The position numbers were made by a program, and so were the translations under genes. Under the pieces are notes generated by a model. It worked only from the letters and a program-made list of their open reading frames with translations, was not told the origin of the DNA and ran no database searches. Of a DNA stretch of 64,000 bases, positions 58,727 through 64,000 are shown in pieces (position 1 is the first letter of the stretch; each line of letters opens with the position of its first letter). The stretch is from Candidatus Palauibacter rhopaloidicola (GTDB taxonomy: Bacteria > Gemmatimonadota > Gemmatimonadetes > Palauibacterales > Palauibacteraceae), in contig JAPPGH010000039.1 in the NCBI GenBank assembly GCA_026914155.1, positions 1 through 64,000 on the forward strand, written 5' to 3'.

Positions 58727-59260
58727 ATGTACGCGATTTTCAAAGCCCAGGGAAAGCAGTTTCGAGCGGTGGAGGACGCGGTGCTCCGCATCCCTTCGCT
58801 CGCGGCCGAGCCCGGGGACACGGTCAAGTTCGACGACGTGCTGCTCGCCGAGCAGGACGGGGACGTTCACGTGGGAGCCCCGCGCGTGGCGGGCGCCTCC
58901 GTTGCGGCCGAGGTGGTGGGCCACGGGCGCGGCGACAAGATCATCGTATACAAGATGAAGCGGCGGAAGGGCTACCGGCGGAAGCAGGGCCACCGCCAGG
59001 GGTACACGGAGATCCGGATCCTCGGCATCGATCTGCCCGACGGGCCGCAGGAAGCGGTGGCGGCCGAAGCCGCTCCGGAAGCCGGGACCGCTCCCGAGCC
59101 CGAGGCCGCCGAGTCGGCGCAGGCGGACATCACGCCCGTCGCGCGGAAGCTCGCGGAGGAGCACGGACTCGACCTGGGCGCGATCGAGGGGACGGGCAAG
59201 GACGGCCGTATCCTCAAGAGCGACGTGGACAAGGCCATTGCGGCGAAGGAAGGCGACTGA
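58727..59260 (+). CDS. rplU: 50S ribosomal protein L21 fused to a peripheral-subunit-binding (E3-binding) domain
   Basis: A 177-residue L21. Residues 1-102 are the normal ribosomal protein ('[20 protein letters not shown]', '[20 protein letters not shown]'). A Pro/Ala/Glu linker (103-133) leads to residues 134-171, '[33 protein letters not shown]', which match the E3-binding/PSBD domain of 2-oxo-acid dehydrogenase E2 subunits (about 35-residue unit with 'GTGKDGRI'). The fusion therefore adds about 75 residues to the usual ~103. It could bind an E3-like partner or be a structural extension on the ribosome surface. It is 1 base before rpmA's ATG. Confidence 0.92.
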   Translation: MYAIFKAQGKQFRAVEDAVLRIPSLAAEPGDTVKFDDVLLAEQDGDVHVGAPRVAGASVAAEVVGHGRGDKIIVYKMKRRKGYRRKQGHRQGYTEIRILGIDLPDGPQEAVAAEAAPEAGTAPEPEAAESAQADITPVARKLAEEHGLDLGAIEGTGKDGRILKSDVDKAIAAKEGD

Positions 59261-59517
59261 TGGCGCATAAGAAGGGTGTCGGCTCCAGCCGCAACGGACG
59301 CGACTCGAACCCGCAGTACCTCGGCGTCAAGAAATACGGCGGCGAGCACGTGGTCGCGGGCAATATCCTCATCCGGCAGCGGGGCACGCCGTTCCATCCG
59401 GGCCGCAACGTGGGCCGGGGGAAGGACGACACGCTGTTCGCGCTCACCGACGGACAGGTCGAATTCCACCGCCGGCGAGGCCGCCGCTTCGTCAGCGTCG
59501 TGACGCCGGCGTCCTAA
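59260..59517 (+). CDS. rpmA: 50S ribosomal protein L27
   Basis: An 85-residue L27: '[24 protein letters not shown]' at the N-terminus and '[23 protein letters not shown]', both by region and strongly conserved, then a basic end. The N-terminal tail reaches the peptidyl-transferase centre; no signs of a cleaved Firmicutes-type leader, since 'AHKKG' starts at residue 2. The ATG overlaps the L21 stop by one base (TGATG). Confidence 0.96.
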   Translation: MAHKKGVGSSRNGRDSNPQYLGVKKYGGEHVVAGNILIRQRGTPFHPGRNVGRGKDDTLFALTDGQVEFHRRRGRRFVSVVTPAS

Positions 59518-59535
59518 CCGGCCCGCCGCGCGCTC

Positions 59536-59558
59536 GCAGCCGCACCGCCACCGGCTGC
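59536..59558. terminator. Possible bidirectional hairpin between convergent genes
   Basis: GCAGCCG and CGGCTGC form a perfect 7-bp stem with a 9-base loop, 18 bases after the rpmA stop and 28 bases before the convergent crotonase gene's end. It has no T-run, so intrinsic termination is uncertain. Confidence 0.4.
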
Positions 59559-59586
59559 CAGCCGCGCCGGGCCGTCCCCGCCGCCC

Positions 59587-60366
59587 TCAGGAGCCCCTGA
59601 ACTCGGGCTTCCGCTTCTCCAGGAAGGCGCCCACGCCCTCCGCCATGTCGTCCGTCGAGAAGAGGAGCGAGAACCAGCTCCGTTCGAACTTCAGTCCCTC
59701 ATCCAGCGGCATCCGCCGCGCGGCGAGGATGGACTCCTTGGCGGCCTGAAGCGCGATCGGGCTGCGGCTCGCGATGTTCGAGGCGAGTTCCATCACATGG
59801 CCCTCGAGTTCCTCGGGGGCCACGGCCGCCTCCACGAGCCCGATCTGTTCGGCCTTCTCCCCCGGGATCAACTCGCCGCTCATCACGAGCCGCATCGCCC
59901 AGCCCTCTCCCACCAGCCGCGGGAGCCGCTGCGTGCCGCCCGCGCCGGGGATGAGACCGAGGTTGATCTCCGGCTGGCCGATGCGGGCCGAGGTCGAGGC
60001 CACGCGCATGTCGCACGACATGGCGAGTTCGCACCCGCCGCCGAGGCAGAAGCCGTTGATCATCGCGATGACGGGTTTGGGGAAGGATTCGATCGCGCTG
60101 TACATGTCGCCGCGCGTCATGCTGCGGTACTGCTCGACCGGACGCGCGTCCTTGAACTCCGAGATGTCGGCGCCCGCGATGAAGGAGCGGTCGCCCGCGC
60201 CCGTGATGACGACGACGCGGACCTCGTCGTCCGCCGACAGGCGGTCGAGCGCGCCGAAGATGGCGCAGCGGACGGCGCCGTTCAGCGCGTTGAGCTTCTC
60301 CGGCCGGTTGACCGTGAGCTTGGCGATATGTCCGTCGAGTTTCTCGACGAGAAGAACGTCACTCAT
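59587..60366 (-). CDS. Enoyl-CoA hydratase (crotonase) with both catalytic glutamates
   Basis: A 259-residue crotonase: 'DRSFIAGADISEFKDARPVE' (about 59-78, oxyanion loop), 'INGFCLGGGCELAMSCDMRVA' (about 105-125) with the first catalytic Glu, and 'GQPEINLGLIPGAGGTQRLPR' (about 131-151) with the second. So, unlike the crotonase at 48622, it should hydrate trans-2-enoyl-CoA normally. It overlaps no other gene and lies convergent to rpmA (70-base gap) and 44 bases below the amidohydrolase gene, with which it could be co-transcribed. Confidence 0.93.
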   Translation of the reverse strand: MSDVLLVEKLDGHIAKLTVNRPEKLNALNGAVRCAIFGALDRLSADDEVRVVVITGAGDRSFIAGADISEFKDARPVEQYRSMTRGDMYSAIESFPKPVIAMINGFCLGGGCELAMSCDMRVASTSARIGQPEINLGLIPGAGGTQRLPRLVGEGWAMRLVMSGELIPGEKAEQIGLVEAAVAPEELEGHVMELASNIASRSPIALQAAKESILAARRMPLDEGLKFERSWFSLLFSTDDMAEGVGAFLEKRKPEFRGS

Positions 60367-60410
60367 GACGACTCCAGGCTACAGGGTTGGCTGTTTCGGG
60401 CGGCGCGCGG

Positions 60411-62117
60411 TCAGGCTTCGTGGGTGGTGCGGCCGCCGAGGACGGTGCGGACGACTTCGATCTCCTTGATCGCGTACGGGTCGGCCGTGTGGGGATCGTC
60501 GCCCAGGATGACGTAGTCCGCCAGCTTCCCCTCGGTGATCGAGCCCTTTAGGTGCTCCTCGAAGGAGGCGTGCGCCCCGTTGATCGTGCAGATGCGAAGC
60601 GCCTCGGGGACGGAGATCCTCTGGCTCGGGCCCCACTCGCGCCCCTGCATGTCCGTGCGCGTGACCATGCTCTGGATCGCCATCAAGGCCTCGAACGGCC
60701 CCGGCGGGTAGTCGGAGGCGCCCGCCACGGGGATGTCGTAGTCGAGGAAGCGGCGGTGCGCGAACATCCATTCCATCTTCTCCGCCCCGTACTCACCCCA
60801 CTTGTTCCCGTGGAAGTGGATGTAGGTGTAGAAGGGGGTGGGGATGGCGCCGACGTCCTTGATGCGCTGGAGGAGCGGGTCGTCCACGAGCGAGCAGTGC
60901 TCGAGGCGGAAGCGGGGGTCGGCCTGCGGCATCTCGCGCTGGACGCGCTCGTACGCGTTGAGGCACATGTCGATCGTCTTGTCGCCGTTCGCGTGGATCG
61001 CGATCTGGAAGCCGGCGCGGACGGCGTCGTCCACCGCCCGGTCGATGTCCTCCTGGGTCATGGTGCTGATGCCGTAGTCGTCCGGACGGCCCACGTACGG
61101 GGTGCGCATCGCCATCGTGCGCTCCGAGGCGGAGCCGTCCGCACTGTACTTGACCGCGCCGATGCGCAGGTTCTCGTCGCCGAAGCCGGTGCGGACCCCC
61201 GCCTGCTTGAGCGCCGAGAACAGCAGGCTGCCCCCGGAGGGGAAGTAGTTCATGCGAAAGCGGAGTTCGCCCGCGTCGTAGGCGTCCTGCAGCGCGGTCA
61301 GGCCCTGGCTGTTCCCGCCCGTCTCGTGCACCGAGGTGATGCCGGCCGCGGACATCAGTTCGCCGATGAGGGCGACGCCGGCCTGGCGGTCCTCCCGCGT
61401 GCTCCCGCCGGGGACGAGGCGCTGCAGGGGGCGGCGCGCGAGCGAGGCGACCTTGCCCGTGAGTTCGCCGTCCTCGCGGTAGAAGTGCCCGCCCGTCGGG
61501 TCGGGCGTGTCCACGGTGATCCCGGCCAGTTCGAACGCCTTCGAGTTGTAGACGCTGGTGTGCCCGCCCCGGTGCGTGACCTGAACGGGGTGGTCGGGGA
61601 CGGCCTCATCGATGTCGCGGCGGTTCAGCGGACGCCCCTCCTCGATCTTCGTGTCGTCGTAGAGGAAACCGACGACCCACTCCCCGGGAGGCGTGTTCTG
61701 CGCGCGCTCGCGAAGCGCGGACTTCATCCCCTCGATCGTGCGGATGTTCATGTCCACCTGCGTGAGGTGGCGCATGCCCGAGGAGGAGGGATGGTTGTGG
61801 GCGTCGATGAAGCCGGGGACGACAGTGCCGCCGCCCGCGTCGATGCGCTCGGTGCGCGGGCCGATGAGGTTGGCGATGTCATCGTTCGAGCCCGCGGCGA
61901 GGAAGCGCCCGTTCTTCACGGCGAGCGCCTCCGCCCGCGGGTTCGCGTCGTCCACCGTGTAGATGGTCGCGTTGGTCACGACCTGGTCGGCGGGCGCGGA
62001 GCCGCCGGAGCCGGCCTGTCCGCCGCTCCCGCCCTGCGTCCCGCAACCCGCCAGGGCCGCGCCCCCGGCCGCGAGCCCGGAAAGGGCCATGAATTCCCGG
62101 CGATTGACCTCGCTCAT
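60411..62117 (-). CDS. Tat-exported amidohydrolase (YtcJ-like), copy A
   Basis: A 568-residue amidohydrolase of the Amidohydro_3/YtcJ type. The N-terminus 'NRREFMALSGLAAGGAALAGC' (about 5-25) has a twin-arginine motif followed by a lipobox-like cysteine. 'GFIDAHNHPSSSGM' (about 89-102) carries the HxH metal ligands, 'AIHANGDKTIDMCLNAYE' (near 358-375) a third His, and 'FRLEHCSLVDDPLLQRI' and 'GASDYPPGPFEALM' the remainder. ATG 62117 follows GAGGAG. A close relative is the next gene upstream, so this is one half of a tandem duplication. Substrate unknown, perhaps a small amide. Confidence 0.9.
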   Translation of the reverse strand: MSEVNRREFMALSGLAAGGAALAGCGTQGGSGGQAGSGGSAPADQVVTNATIYTVDDANPRAEALAVKNGRFLAAGSNDDIANLIGPRTERIDAGGGTVVPGFIDAHNHPSSSGMRHLTQVDMNIRTIEGMKSALRERAQNTPPGEWVVGFLYDDTKIEEGRPLNRRDIDEAVPDHPVQVTHRGGHTSVYNSKAFELAGITVDTPDPTGGHFYREDGELTGKVASLARRPLQRLVPGGSTREDRQAGVALIGELMSAAGITSVHETGGNSQGLTALQDAYDAGELRFRMNYFPSGGSLLFSALKQAGVRTGFGDENLRIGAVKYSADGSASERTMAMRTPYVGRPDDYGISTMTQEDIDRAVDDAVRAGFQIAIHANGDKTIDMCLNAYERVQREMPQADPRFRLEHCSLVDDPLLQRIKDVGAIPTPFYTYIHFHGNKWGEYGAEKMEWMFAHRRFLDYDIPVAGASDYPPGPFEALMAIQSMVTRTDMQGREWGPSQRISVPEALRICTINGAHASFEEHLKGSITEGKLADYVILGDDPHTADPYAIKEIEVVRTVLGGRTTHEA

Positions 62118-62176
62118 CTTCGTCTCCTCACAGGATTCGGGCGCGCCGCACGCTCGCGCCGCACGCCCGCACCTCC

Positions 62177-63904
62177 TCAGGCTTCGTAGGTGGCGCGACC
62201 GCCGACGACGGTGCGCAGGATCTCGATCTCCTTGATCGCGAAGGGGTCGGCCGTGTGCGGGTCCTCCGCAAGCATCACGAAATCCGCCAGCTTGCCCGCG
62301 GTGATCGATCCCTTGATCCCCTCCTCGAACGCGGCGTGGGCCCCGTTGATCGTGCACACGCGGAGCGCCTCCTCGACCGTGATCTTCTGACTTGGACCCC
62401 ACTCGCGCCCCTGCATGTCCGTGCGCGTGACCATGCTCTGGATGCCCATCAGCGTCTCGAACGGCCCCGGCGGATAGTCGGAGGCGCCCGCCACGGGAAT
62501 CCCGTAGTCGATGAACCGGCGGTGCGCGAACATCCACTCCATCTTCTCGGCGCCGTACTCGCCCCACTTGTTGCCGTGGAAGTGGACGTAGGTGTAGAAG
62601 GGCGTCGGGATCGCGCCCACGTCCCGGATCCTGCGCAGGAGATCGTCGTTCACGAGCGAGCAGTGCTCGAGGCGGAAGCGGGGGTCGGCCTGCGGCATCT
62701 CCCGCTGCGCGCGCTCGAAGGCGGTGAGGCACATGTCGATCGCGAGGTCGCCGTTCGCGTGGATGCCGATCTGCCACCCGTTCCGGACCGCGTCGTCCAC
62801 CGCGTGGTGGATCCCCTCCTGATCCATCGTGAGGATGCCGAAGTCGTCCGGGCGTCCGACGTAGGGCGTGGACATGGCCATCGTGCGCTCGGAGGCGGAG
62901 CCGTCCGCCACGTACTTGATCCCGCCGACTCTCACCCACTCGTCCCCGAAGCCGGTCCGGATGCCCGCAGCCTTGAGGGAAGCGAAGAGGAAGGAAGCGT
63001 CGCCGGCGTTGGGGAAGACGTAGGCGCGGAAGTGGAGTTCGCCCGCCTCGTAGGCGTCCTGATAGCTCACGAGATCATTGCCGGCGCCGGTCTCGTGGAC
63101 GGAGGTGAGGCCGGCCGCCGCCATGCGTTCGCCGATGAGGCGGATGCTCTCCTGCCGCTCGGCGCGCGTCGTCCCGGCGGGGATGAGGCTCTCGAGCGGG
63201 TCCTTGGCGTGTTCGGCCACGCGCCCGGTGAGTTCGCCGTTCTCCCTGTAGTACTTGCCACCGGGGGGGTCCGGCGTGTCGGCGGTGATCCCGGCGAGTT
63301 CGAACGCCCGGGAGTTGTAGACGCCGGTGTGGCCGCCGCGGTGGGTGACGGAGACGGGGTGGTCCGGGACCGCGTCGTCGAGGTCCGCGCGGGTCAGCGG
63401 GCGCCCGTCCTCGAGCTTCGTGTCGTCGTAGAGGAAACCCTGCACCCACTGGCCGGGCGGCGTGTTCTGGGCCCGCTCGCCGAGCGCGCTCTTGATGCCC
63501 TCGATCGAGCGCACGTCGAGGCTCACCTGCTTGAGGTGCTTCGTGCCGGAGTAGAAGGGATGGTTGTGCGCGTCGATGAAGCCGGGAACGACGGTGTGGC
63601 CGGCGGCGTCGATGACGTCGGTTCCCGGGCCGATGAGGTTGGAGACGTCGTCGCTCGAGCCCACGGCGAGGAAGCGCCCGCTCTTGACGGCGAACGCCTC
63701 GGCCCGCGGCAGGCCGTCATCCACGGTGTAGACGGTTGCGTCGCGGACGACGAGGTCCGCGGGCCCGCCCGGCGGGGCGCCGGCGCCGGCGCCGGATCCG
63801 CCCGCGGAGTCCCCGGCGCCTCCCGGGCCGCAGCCCGCCAGCGCCGCGCCGCCCGCCGCGAGGCCGGAGATTGCCATGAAGTCACGCCGCGTGAAGTCGC
63901 TCAT
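62177..63904 (-). CDS. Tat-exported amidohydrolase (YtcJ-like), copy B
   Basis: A 575-residue paralog of the gene below it, with twin-arginine signal ('TRRDFMAISGLAAGGAALAGC', about 5-25), metal motif 'GFIDAHNHPFYSG', 'GIHANGDLAIDMCLTAFERA', 'EHCSLVNDDLLRRI' and 'GASDYPPGPFETLMGIQSM'. The two proteins match along their full length, with blocks such as 'YTYVHFHGNKWGEYGAEKME' changed by one residue. The signal-to-domain linker is Gly/Ala-rich and differs. ATG 63904 follows GGAGGAA. It precedes copy A by 59 bases, probably one transcript. Confidence 0.9.
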   Translation of the reverse strand: MSDFTRRDFMAISGLAAGGAALAGCGPGGAGDSAGGSGAGAGAPPGGPADLVVRDATVYTVDDGLPRAEAFAVKSGRFLAVGSSDDVSNLIGPGTDVIDAAGHTVVPGFIDAHNHPFYSGTKHLKQVSLDVRSIEGIKSALGERAQNTPPGQWVQGFLYDDTKLEDGRPLTRADLDDAVPDHPVSVTHRGGHTGVYNSRAFELAGITADTPDPPGGKYYRENGELTGRVAEHAKDPLESLIPAGTTRAERQESIRLIGERMAAAGLTSVHETGAGNDLVSYQDAYEAGELHFRAYVFPNAGDASFLFASLKAAGIRTGFGDEWVRVGGIKYVADGSASERTMAMSTPYVGRPDDFGILTMDQEGIHHAVDDAVRNGWQIGIHANGDLAIDMCLTAFERAQREMPQADPRFRLEHCSLVNDDLLRRIRDVGAIPTPFYTYVHFHGNKWGEYGAEKMEWMFAHRRFIDYGIPVAGASDYPPGPFETLMGIQSMVTRTDMQGREWGPSQKITVEEALRVCTINGAHAAFEEGIKGSITAGKLADFVMLAEDPHTADPFAIKEIEILRTVVGGRATYEA

Positions 63905-63941
63905 TCCGGTGTTCCTCCGACGGTGGATCGGTTGGCGTCTC

Positions 63942-64000
63942 CTACTTTAGCTCGACGAGTTGTTCGGGGTCCACGCGCACGACGATGTAGGTGATCGTCT
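63942..64000 (-). CDS. C-terminal end of an unidentified gene, cut by the window edge
   Basis: On the minus strand a frame entering from the right edge gives 'ITYIVVRVDPEQLVELK' and stops at 63942-63944 (TAG). Alternating hydrophobic and charged residues look protein-like. It lies 37 bases before the ATG of the amidohydrolase on the same strand. Only 19 codons are visible, so no family can be named. Confidence 0.45.
   Translation of the reverse strand, partial: TITYIVVRVDPEQLVELK

Overview
The window is high-GC, densely packed bacterial DNA with many 1-8 bp start/stop overlaps. It has a double-membrane envelope (TonB, two TonB-dependent receptors, lipoproteins, Tat signals). Its gene style is an ABC permease fused to an M1 peptidase, many Tat-exported amidohydrolases and dipeptidases, PadR with a permease-prefix protein, DUF6624, and RNase G next to an L21/L27 pair whose L21 carries an extra domain. 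This best fits Gemmatimonadota, possibly a marine or sponge-associated lineage. That assignment is an inference from gene content; no rRNA or tRNA was seen, and no prophage, complete insertion sequence or CRISPR array.

Layout. 0-5.7 kb: an unpaired ParD-like antitoxin, a PLP decarboxylase, a serine hydrolase, a lipoprotein/beta-barrel pair and an orphan Phd antitoxin. 5.8-12.1 kb: DUF6624, a LysE exporter and an ABC ATPase with a permease-M1 peptidase fusion. 12.2-16.8 kb: a TRAP transporter operon with an NCS2-type permease between its subunits. 17-20.4 kb: a metal-uptake receptor, a Fur-family regulator, two matching dyads, and a TipA-like MerR gene with its operator. 20.4-24 kb: a HEAT-repeat protein, an Hsp70-like protein and TonB. 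24.1-27.2 kb: a rhodanese/flavoprotein operon punctuated by identical-core CGTTCCCGCGGGAACG palindromes. 27.4-32.8 kb: VOC protein, ankyrin protein, PadR and a permease-prefix protein, then an AraC-like regulator with a receiver-like N-terminus, followed by two unknown genes each preceded by a copy of the same direct-repeat element. 33-44.6 kb: an M19-like dipeptidase, a frameshifted amidohydrolase, a beta-propeller lipoprotein, VapBC, a symporter, an aminotransferase, HicAB, an amidase, a threonine aldolase and an AI-2E-type transporter. 44.7-50.2 kb: an acyl-CoA operon (B12-binding mutase subunit, carboxyltransferase beta, split AtuA, crotonase, two membrane proteins). 50.3-55.4 kb: a short RecQ, convergent with a sigma/anti-sigma/TonB-receptor operon. 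55.6-64 kb: acyl-CoA dehydrogenase, RNase G, L21-L27, a crotonase and two tandem Tat amidohydrolases.

Working together. The 44.7-49.4 kb operon, the acyl-CoA dehydrogenase at 55.6 kb and the crotonase at 59.6 kb suggest degradation of branched or terpenoid acyl-CoAs (Atu/Liu-like). The TRAP, NCS2, LysE, symporter, peptidase, amidase and amidohydrolase genes suggest a scavenger of peptides, amino acids and nucleobases. The most novel-looking candidate is the AraC-like regulator at 29.8 kb with two duplicated regulatory elements that seem to tie a multi-pass membrane protein and a small secreted protein into one local regulon.
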